Below are positions 9,071 through 17,800 of a stretch of DNA of 64,000 nucleotides, piece after piece. Numbering within the stretch: position 1 is the stretch's first letter; every line of letters starts with the position of its first letter. Under the pieces are notes generated by a model. It did no database searches, was not told the origin of the DNA, and saw nothing but the letters and a program-made list of their open reading frames with translations. The position numbers and the translations under genes are program-made. Origin of the DNA: Mycolicibacterium insubricum (lineage in GTDB: Bacteria; Actinomycetota; Actinomycetes; Mycobacteriales; Mycobacteriaceae); contig NZ_AP022618.1 of assembly GCF_010731615.1 (NCBI RefSeq), forward strand, positions 2,294,001-2,358,000. The letters run 5' to 3'.

Positions 9071-9742
9071 ATGCGGCTGATGACACATCAACCCCTGGTG
9101 CTGGTCATCATCGATGACCACGAGCTGTTCGCGGAAGGGCTGGAACTGCTGCTCGCCCGAGACGGGGGAACGCAGTTCGTCATCGGCGGGCGCACGACGT
9201 TTGTCGAGGAGGCATCCGAGCTGGTGGCCGCCTGTAACGCCGACGTTGCGATCGTCGATCTCGCCATGCCTCCGCTGGGCGGAGTTGCGGCGATCCGGCA
9301 CATCAAGGCACGCCATCCCCGTACCGGGATACTCGCGTTGTCGGGCACTGGGGATATGAACCTGGCCGAAGACGCATTGCGTGCCGGGGCCGACGGTTTC
9401 CTGTCCAAGACCCTGCGGCCGGAAGCGCTTGTCGGCCCCCTGGCGGCCATTGCCTCCGGTCTGCGGGTCCTCGACCCCGCCCTGCTCGACTCCCTGCTGT
9501 CGCAAACCCGTGGGGCCCGTTCGGACGTGCTGGAATTGTTGACCCCGGCCGATATCCGGCTGTGGGGTCTGCTGTCGGGCGGTATGGAGACCGCGGACAT
9601 CGCGGCCCGGCTCCTGGTTTCGGAGCGCACGGCCAAGCGGATGGTGGCGTCACTGCTCCACAAGCTCGGGGTGACCAATCGGATCGCCGCGGCAGCTCTG
9701 GCGGGACGATGCGGCATCGAGGACGTTTCGACGGTTCAGTGA
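9071..9742 (+). CDS. Response regulator, REC plus LuxR-type HTH
   Basis: A 223-residue two-component regulator. The receiver domain shows the acidic pair in IIDDHELFAEG, the phospho-acceptor Asp in AIVDLAMPP, the Ser/Thr in LALSGTGD and the Lys in FLSKTL. The C-terminal HTH (about residues 160-215) reads TPADIRLWGLLSGGMETADI, then SERTAKRMVASLLHKLGV, typical of LuxR/NarL regulators though more diverged than usual. ATG codons occur at 9071 and 9080; which is used cannot be decided. It is divergent to the histidine kinase and presumably its partner. Confidence 0.87.
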   Translation: MRLMTHQPLVLVIIDDHELFAEGLELLLARDGGTQFVIGGRTTFVEEASELVAACNADVAIVDLAMPPLGGVAAIRHIKARHPRTGILALSGTGDMNLAEDALRAGADGFLSKTLRPEALVGPLAAIASGLRVLDPALLDSLLSQTRGARSDVLELLTPADIRLWGLLSGGMETADIAARLLVSERTAKRMVASLLHKLGVTNRIAAAALAGRCGIEDVSTVQ

Positions 9743-9757
9743 TTGCGCCGCGCCGGT

Positions 9758-9949
9758 TCAGGTCACCCGTAGTGCCTGGGCAGGGCACATCGCGGCGGCC
9801 CGGACTACGGCGTCACGGCAGGTTTCTGCCGGGTCGGGATCCAGAATGACGACCTGCTCACTGCCGTCGGGCAGGTCGAACACCTCGGACGCCGCGAGCA
9901 GGCACTGGCCGTGGCCTTCGCACAGGCTGTAATCGACGGTGATGTGCAC
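9758..9949 (-). CDS. Small 3Fe-4S-type ferredoxin, P450 partner class
   Basis: A 63-residue ferredoxin starting at a GTG at 9949, preceded by a strong ribosome binding site (GGAGGAAAC on the minus strand). The cluster ligands are in CEGHGQC (residues 10-16) and a C-terminal MCPAQAL, giving the C-x2-H-x2-C-xn-CP pattern of actinobacterial ferredoxins that serve P450s, in which one cluster ligand position is not Cys. Longer upstream starts read as basic low-complexity sequence and are unlikely. It is separated from the P450 gene by the kinase/regulator pair, but is the only ferredoxin in the window. Confidence 0.85.
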   Translation of the reverse strand: MHITVDYSLCEGHGQCLLAASEVFDLPDGSEQVVILDPDPAETCRDAVVRAAAMCPAQALRVT

Positions 9950-10069
9950 GTTTCCTCCGATCTCGGGTGATGGACTCGAGTATCGGTGTCGGGGCACGAT
10001 GTCGACGTTGTCCGCACGCGCCAATCGGTGGCCTGCGCGTGCCATCTTGGGTATCGACTGGTTCCGCGG

Positions 10070-11671
10070 TCAGGCGGCAGGCTTGACCCGTGCCGGCCGA
10101 TGCTTGGTGACGCCGGGGGACCGGTCGGCGCCGGTGACGGTGCGGACCAGGTCGCGCACCGGCCGCGGGCGCTGCGGTGTGCTCACCGTGTCATTGGCGC
10201 CCTCGGTGCCCGGTTCTTCGGCCTTGACCTGGTCGGTCTTGCGGTCGTTGTTCGCTGCGACGGGCCGGGGTGCGACGGACTCCCGGGTCAGCTGCGGCAG
10301 TGACAGGAGCTTCTTGGGGTTCGGCCGGATGGCGGTTTCGGGCGCGGTCGCGGGCACTTTCAGCTCGGAAGGCTCTGCGGGCACCTTGACCTCGGACGGG
10401 GCAGCGGACGCCGCCAGCCTCGAGGTATCCGTCGTCGTGGTGAGGGTCGACGGGCCGTTCGGATTCGTCGAGCCGGGCAGGTCCGGGATCTGTCCGGTGC
10501 TGATGGTCTTCCGCGCGGCGTTGAAGCCCTCCGGCACGTCGTTGATCAGGTCACGGGCCAGCGTGATCGGGTTGACCAGCGGCACGATGCCGAACGGGCT
10601 GGGGGACGAGTAGTCGGAGCGGTCGTACCCGGTTTCGATGAGCGTCTGCAGCGTCGGCTGCAGGGCGGCGACCAGCGGTTTGATCACCACGCCGGTACCG
10701 GTGGCATCGGCGAGGTCCAGGAACGGCTGGACGAGCGGCAGGGATTTGGCCGGCAGCGTCACATACAGGGTGTCCGAGGCGGGCATCTTCTGGCAGGCGG
10801 CCCCGGACGGATTATCCGTGCAGCCCTTGATGATGCCCTTGATCTCGGTCGAGGTGTACTGCCACGGTCCGGTTTGGGTGTCGCCGCGGGGATCGATGTA
10901 GGTGCCGTGTACGTACCAGAATCCGGCCAGCGCGTTGAGGTCGGCCAGTACGTTGATCGGGTACTTCGGGAAGTCGGCGACGCCGTCGTACTGGAAGGCG
11001 ATATCGGTGGTGTTGACCTCCCGTTCGCCGTCGTCCAGCGGGGTGGTGTCGGTGGGGGTGGGCTGGCCGAAGGTGGCGTCCAGGATCGGCACCGTGCCCA
11101 GGATGGCCAGCCGCTCGAACACCCCGCCATTGGGCCGGTTCGGGTTGCCGATCAGCACGAACTGCAGTGCACCGGGTTCGGGCATGACGGCCGGCGGGTT
11201 GGTGCTGGACAGGTACGTCTTGTACCGGCTGGACACCGTCGCACCCTGGGAGTAGCCGAAGATGACGATCTGACCGCCGGGGTTCGTGCTGGAGATCCCG
11301 TACTGGGTGGCCAGCGAGGCGACGCCCTGCCCGACCGAATCGTTCCACTTCGCGCCGGACAGTCCGCCCCAGCCGGGCAGCGGGATCGGCCAGAACTGAG
11401 CGGGGTAGTCCACCCCGGTGCCATGGCAGCCGGTGGAGGTAGCGCCACAGACCCCGGTGGGATTTACGAAGTAGTCGATGGAGTTGTCGATGTAGTTCTT
11501 GGATTTCTCGGGGATCTGCGTCCCGGTCCCGGGTACCACCAGCACCTGGGCCGCCGCCCAGCTCAGCGCCGCCAGGCCCATTCCGGCAAACGCCAGGGCC
11601 GCGGTCACGACGAGGGCCACTGCCGCCGTCATGATCCGATGGGCCGCAGTGGCCAGTCGTTCCTTGTACAT
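10070..11671 (-). CDS. PE-PPE-domain serine hydrolase, secreted or membrane-anchored
   Basis: A 533-residue protein starting at MYKERLATAA. Residues about 10-40 form a hydrophobic signal or anchor (alanine/valine-rich). The following domain, beginning VLVVPGTGTQIPEKSKNYID and containing the nucleophile elbow GYSQGATVS, matches the PE-PPE domain, an alpha/beta-hydrolase (esterase/cutinase-like) fold found at the C-terminus of some PE and PPE proteins. Here it stands alone without a PE or PPE N-terminus. The last 170 residues are Pro/Thr/Ala- and Lys-rich and probably disordered or cell-wall associated. Likely substrates are envelope esters; this is inference. Confidence 0.8.
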   Translation of the reverse strand: MYKERLATAAHRIMTAAVALVVTAALAFAGMGLAALSWAAAQVLVVPGTGTQIPEKSKNYIDNSIDYFVNPTGVCGATSTGCHGTGVDYPAQFWPIPLPGWGGLSGAKWNDSVGQGVASLATQYGISSTNPGGQIVIFGYSQGATVSSRYKTYLSSTNPPAVMPEPGALQFVLIGNPNRPNGGVFERLAILGTVPILDATFGQPTPTDTTPLDDGEREVNTTDIAFQYDGVADFPKYPINVLADLNALAGFWYVHGTYIDPRGDTQTGPWQYTSTEIKGIIKGCTDNPSGAACQKMPASDTLYVTLPAKSLPLVQPFLDLADATGTGVVIKPLVAALQPTLQTLIETGYDRSDYSSPSPFGIVPLVNPITLARDLINDVPEGFNAARKTISTGQIPDLPGSTNPNGPSTLTTTTDTSRLAASAAPSEVKVPAEPSELKVPATAPETAIRPNPKKLLSLPQLTRESVAPRPVAANNDRKTDQVKAEEPGTEGANDTVSTPQRPRPVRDLVRTVTGADRSPGVTKHRPARVKPAA

Positions 11672-11797
11672 CGTCGGCCCCTCCCGCCGGACGCCGGCGG
11701 ATCCACACCGGTGCGGGTCAATCCTCGCACCGGGGCGGGGAAGATACCGGTAAAACGCGCAGACTGGGGTGGTTTGCGTCACAATTTGACCAGGAAT

Positions 11798-11812
11798 GAG
11801 AATACTGTTCTA
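11798..11812 (+). promoter_or_regulatory. Imperfect KstR-like palindrome
   Basis: GAGAATACTGTTCTA lies 48 bp ahead of the Ltp2-like gene. Read on the other strand it begins TAGAAC, the half-site of the KstR operator pattern TnnAACnnGTTnnA, but the second half is degenerate and the spacing is one base too long. It is therefore only a weak candidate for a sterol- or lipid-responsive TetR-family operator. Confidence 0.25.
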
Positions 11813-11859
11813 GTTTTATCCCGGAGGTCGCCGCATCGCGCGGCGACGGAAGGGAACCC

Positions 11860-13065
11860 ATGGGTTTGCGAGGCGAAGCCGCCATCGTCGGATTCCACGA
11901 ACTGCCGTGCGTCCGCAGACCGACCGGGAACCCCGAATTCACCCTCGAGCAGTGGGCCCGGCTGGCCGCCGCCGCCATCGACGACGCCGGTCTGTCCGCC
12001 GCCGACGTCGACGGTCTGATCACCACCGGGGTCTTCGAATCCGAGATCTTCGTGCCCTCCACCGTGGTGGAGTATCTCGGCATCCCGGTCGACTTCGCCG
12101 AGTACGTCGACCTCGGCGGCGCCTCGGCTGCGGCCATGGTGTGGCGGGCCGCCGCGGCGATCGAACTCGGCATCTGCTCGGCCGTGCTCTGCGCGATTCC
12201 GGCCAACTTCCTGACGCCGATGAACCCGGCCCGGCTGCCCAACATGGGCGACGCCGTGCACTTCGGCGCGTCCAGCTTCCGCTACGGTTCACCGCAGGCC
12301 GAGTTCGAGATCCCCTACGGCTACCTCGGTCAGAACGGCCCGTACGCGCAGGTCGCGTCGATGTACGCCGCGGCCTACGGCTACGACGAACGCGCGATGG
12401 CCAAAATCGTCGCCGACACTCGCATCAACGCCAACCACACCCCCGGTGCGGTATTTGCCGACAAGCCGGCCACCGTCGACGACGTGCTGGCCAGCCCGCT
12501 GATCGCCGACCCCCTGCATATGCTGGAGATCGTCATGCCGTGCATGGGCGGATCGGCGGTGCTGATCACCGACGCGACACTGGCGCGGCGCAGCCGCAAC
12601 CGCCCAGTCTGGATCAAGGGCTTCGGTGAGCGGGTGCCCTACAAATCGCCGGTATATGCCGAAAACCCGCTGCACACACCGATGTTGACGGTCGCACCCG
12701 CCGCGTTCGCGATGGCCGGACTCACCCCCGCCGATATGGACATGGTGTCGATCTACGACTGTTACACCATCACCGCGCTGCTCACGCTGGAAGACGCGGG
12801 CTTCTGCGAGAAGGGCGCCGGCATGGCCTTCGTCGCCGACCACGACCTGACCTTCGCCGGTGACTTCCCGATGAACACCGCCGGCGGGCAGCTCGGCTAC
12901 GGGCAGCCCGGCAACGCCGGCGGCATGCACCACGTCTGCGACGCGACGCGGCAGCTGATGGGCCGCGCCGGTGCCACCCAGATCGCCGACTGCAACCGGG
13001 CTTTCGTCTCCGGCAACGGCGGCGTGCTCAGCGAACAAGAAGCCCTGGTACTGGAGGGGGATTAG
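11860..13065 (+). CDS. Thiolase-fold protein, Ltp2-like (probable acyl-CoA lyase/aldolase)
   Basis: A 401-residue thiolase-superfamily protein of the SCP-x/lipid-transfer group. The position where a thiolase carries its nucleophilic Cys reads DLGGASAAAM, so Cys is missing. YDCYTITALL near residue 300 resembles the tyrosine-containing segment of Ltp2, the steroid side-chain retro-aldolase. Ltp2-type proteins need a DUF35 partner, and the next gene, only 3 bp away, encodes one. I therefore favour a C-C lyase acting on a 3-hydroxyacyl-CoA with a branched or ring-attached chain, rather than a true thiolase. The start is preceded by a purine-rich GGAAGGGAA. Confidence 0.75.
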   Translation: MGLRGEAAIVGFHELPCVRRPTGNPEFTLEQWARLAAAAIDDAGLSAADVDGLITTGVFESEIFVPSTVVEYLGIPVDFAEYVDLGGASAAAMVWRAAAAIELGICSAVLCAIPANFLTPMNPARLPNMGDAVHFGASSFRYGSPQAEFEIPYGYLGQNGPYAQVASMYAAAYGYDERAMAKIVADTRINANHTPGAVFADKPATVDDVLASPLIADPLHMLEIVMPCMGGSAVLITDATLARRSRNRPVWIKGFGERVPYKSPVYAENPLHTPMLTVAPAAFAMAGLTPADMDMVSIYDCYTITALLTLEDAGFCEKGAGMAFVADHDLTFAGDFPMNTAGGQLGYGQPGNAGGMHHVCDATRQLMGRAGATQIADCNRAFVSGNGGVLSEQEALVLEGD

Positions 13066-13068
13066 CGA

Positions 13069-13494
13069 ATGACCACCGCCGAAACCGCATTGGGCAGGCC
13101 GCTGCCGCTGCCCACCCCGGTGTCCCAACCGTACTGGGACGGACTGTCCCGCGGGGAGGTGTGGATCCAGTACTCGCCGTCGAGTGACCGGTATGTCTTC
13201 TACCCGCGGGTGCTGGCACCCGGAACTCTTGCCGACGACCTGGAGTGGCGCCGGATCTCCGGCAACGGGACCCTGGTCAGCTTCACCGTGGCCCGGCGCC
13301 CGGTGGCCGCGCACTTCGCCGCCGAGACCCCGCAGATTCTGGCCGTGGTCGCCTGGGACGAGGGGCCGCGGTTTGCCACCGAGATCGTCGACACCAATCC
13401 CGAAGAACTCCGCATCGGGATGGCGGTGTGGCCGGTGTTCACCGAACATCCCGACGGCGGCGTGACCCTGTTGCGCTACACCGCCGCGCGGTAG
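13069..13494 (+). CDS. DUF35 OB-fold protein lacking the zinc-ribbon cysteines
   Basis: A 141-residue protein. Its order (PVSQPYWDGLSRGEVWIQYS, then FYPRVLAPG, DLEWRRISGNGTLVSFTVARR and a final beta-rich half) is that of DUF35/OB-fold acyl-CoA-associated proteins. These normally have an N-terminal zinc ribbon with four Cys around the FYPR segment; in this protein all four positions are other residues. DUF35 proteins are partners of thiolase-fold enzymes and of Ltp2, and this gene follows the Ltp2-like gene by 3 bp, so a stable complex is likely. Confidence 0.8.
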   Translation: MTTAETALGRPLPLPTPVSQPYWDGLSRGEVWIQYSPSSDRYVFYPRVLAPGTLADDLEWRRISGNGTLVSFTVARRPVAAHFAAETPQILAVVAWDEGPRFATEIVDTNPEELRIGMAVWPVFTEHPDGGVTLLRYTAAR

Positions 13495-13502
13495 GGCCGG
13501 CC

Positions 13503-15713
13503 ATGGTTGTCGCCGTCACCGACGAACAACACGCTCTGACCGCGGCCGTGGCCGCGCTGGCCGAGCGCCACGCCACGCCGTCGGCCACCCGCGCGGTGCT
13601 CGACGAGCTGGCTGCCGGAACGCCGGTTCGGGTGTGGAATGTACTGGTGCAGAGTGGTTTTCCGGCCGTGCACCTGCCCGAGGACTGTGGTGGCTCCGGC
13701 GGTGGCCTGATCGAGGCCGGGTGCGTGGCCGATGGTGCCGGTTACGGCCTGCTGCCCGGCCCGCTGTTGCCGACCATGATCACCGCGGCGCAGGCCGCGG
13801 CCGCACAGCCCGGGCCGGGCCGCCGGGACCTGCTGGCCGACATCGTCGCCGGCATGCCGGCCGCGACCGCGGGTCCCGACGTCGCTGCCGTGCGGCTCAC
13901 CCACACGCCCGACGGCCCGCGGCTGACCGGAACCGTCGGCCCGACGCTCGGGCTGTGCGCGGCACGCCGGCTGCTGCTGGCCGCCCGCACCGGCGACGAC
14001 GCCGTGGTCTGGGTCGTGCTGCACACCGCCGGATGCGATGTTACCGCCGAACCGGGCACCGACCTGACCCGCGACGTCGGCACCCTCGAACTGGCCGATC
14101 ACCCGGTCGATCCAGCGAACATCGTCGACGGGTTGACTCCCGGCCACGCCCGGGAACTCGCCGTCGCGCTGCTGTCCGCCGAGGGCGCCGGCATTGCCCG
14201 CTGGTGCGTCGACAACGTCCTGGCGCATCTGAAGTCCCGCGAGCAGTTCGGCCGACCGATCGGCGCGTTCCAGGCGCTGCAGCACCGCGCCGCCGGGCTC
14301 TACGTCGACGCCGAGCTGCTGGCCGCGGCGGCCTGGGACGCCGCCCGGGCGGGCGACGGCGACGCCGACCAGCGCGCCGCGGCCGCGGCGACCGCCGCCA
14401 TCGCCCTGGCCGGGCTGCCCGACCTGGTGCTCGACGCGCTCACCATGTTCGGCGCCATCGGCTACACCTGGGAACACGACCTGCACCTGTACTGGCGCCG
14501 CGCGATCGCCATCGCCGGGGCCACCGGGCCGACCGGGGATTGGGCCGCCCGGCTCGGTGACCCGGACGGGGTTGCCCGCGACTTTCACCTCGAATTACCG
14601 GACGTGGAAACGCAATTCCGCGCCGACGTGGTCGCGGTCCTCGACCACGCGGCGACCCTGGACAACGAGACACCGGGCCGCCAACACCCCGACCACGCCA
14701 ACCTGCGCAGCGGCGCGCAGCGCGATGCGCTGGCCGCCGCCGGGCTGCTGGCACCACACCTGCCAGCGCCCTGGGGACGCGGCGCCGACCCCGTGCAGCA
14801 GCTGATCGTCGCCGAGGAATTCGCCCGCCGGCCGTCGGTGACCCGCTCCTCGCTGGGTATCGCCGAATGGATCCTGCCGACCATCCTGACCTTCGGCACC
14901 GACGAGCAGCGCGGCCGGTTCGCGGAATCGATCCTGCGCGGCCACACCGCGTGGTGCCAGCTGTTCTCCGAACCCGGCGCCGGATCGGATCTTGCGGCCC
15001 TGCGCACCCGAGCAACCCGGGTCGAGGGCGGCTGGCGGATCAACGGCCAGAAGGTGTGGACGTCGTTGGCCGAGCGCGCCGACTTCGGGGCACTGCTGGC
15101 CCGCACCGACCCGGACGTACCGAAACACAAGGGCATCAGTTACTTCCTGCTCGACATGAGCACGCCCGGCATCACCGTCCGCCCGCTGCGCACCGCCGGT
15201 GGACCCGCCCACTTCAACGAGGTCTTCCTCGACGACGTGTTCGTGCCCGACGACGCCCTGGTGGGCAGCCCGGGCGACGGCTGGACGCTGGCGATCGCCA
15301 CCATGGCCAACGAGCGGGCCGCGATCAGCGGCTACATCAACGACGACCGCGAATCGGTGCTGCGCACACTGGTCGCAGCGCGTCCGGATCCCGACGGCCG
15401 CCGGGCCCTGGGCGACGTACGCGCCGCCACCAACGCCATCCACGCGCTGAACCTGCGGGAGACCCTGAGCCGGCTCTCCGGGCACGGACCGGGCACCGCC
15501 ACCAGTGTCGCCAAGGTCGCCACCGGCCGCGTGCTGCGCCGGATCGGCACGGCCGCACTGGAACTCGCCGGTCCGGCGGCGCTCGTCGACGCCCCCGGGG
15601 ACACCGCCGTCGCGCACCTGTTCCAGTTGCCGGCCGAGTTGATCGGCGGCGGCACCATGGAGATCCAGCTGAACATCATCGCCACGATGATTCTCGGCCT
15701 GCCGCGGTCATGA
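13503..15713 (+). CDS. Double-domain acyl-CoA dehydrogenase (FadE34-like layout)
   Basis: A 736-residue protein made of two acyl-CoA dehydrogenase units. The first (about residues 1-350) ends with FGAIGYTWEHDLHLYWRRA, the ChsE-type segment with a candidate catalytic Glu. The second (about 370-736) contains WCQLFSEPGAGSDLA, the FAD/substrate region INGQKVWTS, and the C-terminal GGGTMEIQLNIIA. FadE34 of M. tuberculosis has a similar length and fused layout and dehydrogenates steroid side-chain CoA esters; that comparison is from memory. The upstream start was set at the ATG at 13503, 8 bp after the DUF35 stop, because extending in frame would read through that gene. It should introduce the double bond ahead of hydration and retro-aldol cleavage, but no hydratase gene is in the cassette. 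Confidence 0.82.
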   Translation: MVVAVTDEQHALTAAVAALAERHATPSATRAVLDELAAGTPVRVWNVLVQSGFPAVHLPEDCGGSGGGLIEAGCVADGAGYGLLPGPLLPTMITAAQAAAAQPGPGRRDLLADIVAGMPAATAGPDVAAVRLTHTPDGPRLTGTVGPTLGLCAARRLLLAARTGDDAVVWVVLHTAGCDVTAEPGTDLTRDVGTLELADHPVDPANIVDGLTPGHARELAVALLSAEGAGIARWCVDNVLAHLKSREQFGRPIGAFQALQHRAAGLYVDAELLAAAAWDAARAGDGDADQRAAAAATAAIALAGLPDLVLDALTMFGAIGYTWEHDLHLYWRRAIAIAGATGPTGDWAARLGDPDGVARDFHLELPDVETQFRADVVAVLDHAATLDNETPGRQHPDHANLRSGAQRDALAAAGLLAPHLPAPWGRGADPVQQLIVAEEFARRPSVTRSSLGIAEWILPTILTFGTDEQRGRFAESILRGHTAWCQLFSEPGAGSDLAALRTRATRVEGGWRINGQKVWTSLAERADFGALLARTDPDVPKHKGISYFLLDMSTPGITVRPLRTAGGPAHFNEVFLDDVFVPDDALVGSPGDGWTLAIATMANERAAISGYINDDRESVLRTLVAARPDPDGRRALGDVRAATNAIHALNLRETLSRLSGHGPGTATSVAKVATGRVLRRIGTAALELAGPAALVDAPGDTAVAHLFQLPAELIGGGTMEIQLNIIATMILGLPRS

Positions 15714-16312
15714 ACGCACCTCCGCCGACGGTCGACCCGCACGACGGTCTGCCCGGCTACAAGAGGGCCCGCCGGGACCAGATCGTCGCCGCCGCGATGG
15801 CGGCGCTCAAAGAGCACGACTACGACCAGATCCAGATGCGTGACGTCGCCGACCGCGCCGACGTCGCACTGGGCACCCTGTACCGGTACTTCAGCTCCAA
15901 GGAGCATGTTTACGCCGCGGTGCTCACCGCGTGGGCCAAACCGGTGCTGACCGCCCCCGAGCCGACCGGCGACGCCGAGCAGCGGGTGCGCGACAAGGTT
16001 CGCGGCATCATCGCCAGCTTTGAGCGACGCCCGGCGTTCTTCAAGGTGTGCATGCTGCTGCAGAACAGCACCGACCACAACGCCGCGCAGCTGATGGCCG
16101 CGTTCGCCGACATCGCCTGCGACACCCTGGCCGCGGACTTCGCCGCGCTCGGACCGCAGGGCGCCGCCGACGCCGCCATCATGCTGTGGGGGATCGTCAA
16201 CACCATGCTGTCGGCCGCACTGCTGCGTGGCTACCCGATGGCTGATGCCTACCGGGTCGCCGACGCGTTCATCGATCTGGTGGCGCCGCAACTGGCCGGC
16301 AGCACTTCGTAA
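15710..16312 (+). CDS. TetR-family transcriptional regulator
   Basis: A 200-residue regulator with a TetR N-terminal HTH (RRDQIVAAAMAALKEHDYDQ, then MRDVADRADVALGTLYRYF) and a helical ligand-binding domain. The ATG overlaps the stop of the acyl-CoA dehydrogenase (ATGA), so it is the last gene of the Ltp2-DUF35-FadE cassette and probably controls it. It may also act on fadE20, because a perfect palindrome lies between its stop and the fadE20 start. The ligand is likely an acyl-CoA by analogy with KstR/KstR2-type regulators. Confidence 0.88.
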   Translation: MNAPPPTVDPHDGLPGYKRARRDQIVAAAMAALKEHDYDQIQMRDVADRADVALGTLYRYFSSKEHVYAAVLTAWAKPVLTAPEPTGDAEQRVRDKVRGIIASFERRPAFFKVCMLLQNSTDHNAAQLMAAFADIACDTLAADFAALGPQGAADAAIMLWGIVNTMLSAALLRGYPMADAYRVADAFIDLVAPQLAGSTS

Positions 16313-16353
16313 CGCCCGCCCGGACGAGGGCTGCGTCACAACCCGTCGGTCAA

Positions 16354-16369
16354 CCAACCGGACGGTTGG
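16354..16369. promoter_or_regulatory. Perfect palindrome, candidate TetR operator
   Basis: CCAACCGGACGGTTGG is a perfect inverted repeat with 7-bp arms (CCAACCG and CGGTTGG) around a 2-bp spacer. It lies 41 bp after the TetR gene and 47 bp before the fadE20 ATG. Size, symmetry and place fit a TetR-family operator controlling fadE20, but binding by the neighbouring regulator is inference. Confidence 0.55.
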
Positions 16370-16416
16370 GGTAAATTCGGCGCCAATATTTCGGACCCAC
16401 TTCCCGGAGGCAATCC

Positions 16417-17577
16417 ATGGGCAATGTCATCAAGTACGACCGCACGCTGTTCGAGCCGGAGCACGAGCTGTTCCGCGAATCGTTCCGCGGGTTCCTGGAC
16501 AAGCACGTCGCGCCGTTCCACGACGAGTGGGAGAAGAACAAGATCGTCGACCGCAACGTCTGGATCGAGGCCGGCAAACAGGGCTTCCTGGGCATGGCGG
16601 TGCCCGAGGAGTACGGCGGCGGCGGCAACGGCGACTTCCGCTACAACGTCGTGATGGGCGAAGAGACCGTCGCCGGCCGCTACAGCGGCCTCGGCTTCAT
16701 GCTGCACAACGACGTCGTGCTGCCCTACCTGCTGCGGCTGGCCACCGAGGAGCAGAAGCAGCGTTGGCTGCCGGGCTTCTGCACCGGCGAGATCATCACC
16801 GCCATCGCGATGACCGAGCCCGGCACCGGCTCGGATCTGCAGGGCATCAAGACCCGTGCGGTCCGCGACGGCGACCACTACATCCTCAACGGCTCCAAGA
16901 CGTTCATCACCAACGGGATCCTCTCCGACCTGGTGATCGTGGCCGCGCAGACCGACCCGGAAAAGGGTGCGATGGGCTTCTCGCTGTTCGTCGTCGAGCG
17001 CGGCATGGAGGGCTTCGAGCGTGGCCGTCACCTCGACAAGATGGGTCTGGACGCCCAGGACACCGCCGAACTGTCCTTCACCAACGTCCGGGTGCCCGCC
17101 GAGAACCTGCTCGGCGAGGAGAACATGGGCTTCCTCTACCTGGTGCAGAACCTGCCGCAGGAGCGCATCTCGATCGCCGTCATCGCCGCCGCCGCGATGG
17201 AGGCCGTGCTGGAGGAGACCCTGCAGTACACCAAGGACCGCAAAGCCTTCGGCAAGCCGATCGGCAGCTTCCAGAACAGCCGGTTCCTGCTGGCCGAGCT
17301 GGCCACCGAGGCCACCGCGGTGCGCGTGGTGATCGACGAATTCCTCAAGCTCCACCTGGAGGAGAAGCTGACCGTCGAGCAGGCCGCGATGGCCAAGTGG
17401 TGGTCCACCGAGAACCAGGTGAAGCTGATCGACCGCTGCCTGCAGCTGCACGGCGGCTACGGCTACATGCGGGAATACTCGGTGGCGCGGGCCTACCTCG
17501 ACGCCCGGGTGCAGACCATCTACGGCGGCACCACCGAGATCATGAAGGAAATCATCGGGCGCAGCCTCGGCGTCTGA
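16417..17577 (+). CDS. fadE20: Acyl-CoA dehydrogenase FadE20
   Basis: A 386-residue single-domain acyl-CoA dehydrogenase, the same length as FadE20 (Rv2724c), which it closely resembles as far as I recall. Visible are the FAD/substrate segment AMTEPGTGSDLQGIKT, KTFITNG, the helix around RKAFGKPIGSFQNSRFLLAE, the catalytic-Glu region LHGGYGYMREY and the terminal IYGGTTEIMKEIIGRSLGV. It would carry out the first step of acyl-CoA beta-oxidation. The start has GGAGG at about 16405-16409, a good ribosome binding site. Its place beside the LGFP gene and lexA matches M. tuberculosis. Confidence 0.88.
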   Translation: MGNVIKYDRTLFEPEHELFRESFRGFLDKHVAPFHDEWEKNKIVDRNVWIEAGKQGFLGMAVPEEYGGGGNGDFRYNVVMGEETVAGRYSGLGFMLHNDVVLPYLLRLATEEQKQRWLPGFCTGEIITAIAMTEPGTGSDLQGIKTRAVRDGDHYILNGSKTFITNGILSDLVIVAAQTDPEKGAMGFSLFVVERGMEGFERGRHLDKMGLDAQDTAELSFTNVRVPAENLLGEENMGFLYLVQNLPQERISIAVIAAAAMEAVLEETLQYTKDRKAFGKPIGSFQNSRFLLAELATEATAVRVVIDEFLKLHLEEKLTVEQAAMAKWWSTENQVKLIDRCLQLHGGYGYMREYSVARAYLDARVQTIYGGTTEIMKEIIGRSLGV

Positions 17578-17590
17578 GCCCGATCGGTGA

Positions 17591-17623
17591 ACGCGGGCCC
17601 CGGCGGTTTGCCGGGGCCCGCGT
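17591..17623 (+). terminator. GC-rich hairpin after fadE20
   Basis: A perfect 14-bp stem (ACGCGGGCCCCGGC pairing with GCCGGGGCCCGCGT) with a 5-nt loop begins 13 bp after the fadE20 stop. No T-tract follows, which is common for mycobacterial intrinsic terminators. Confidence 0.7.
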
Positions 17624-17800
17624 CTCGTCGAGCAGGCATATCCCCAGCAAATACCGATGCGAAACGGGTCGCAGCTGCGGCACTTTCCGGTCTCAGATCG
17701 GTAATGTCCGGGTCGACGACGACAAACAGTCTCCGGAAATCGCTATCGTCGCGGGGTTGAGGAACACGACGGTGGATCGCCCGGAAGCGGTGAGTGGTGC

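Noticed and set aside
12289..14588. Minus-strand frames of 370-390 codons opposite the Ltp2-like and acyl-CoA dehydrogenase genes
   Set aside because: The opposite strand encodes clear enzyme families; the frames read as His/Gly/Arg-rich antisense.
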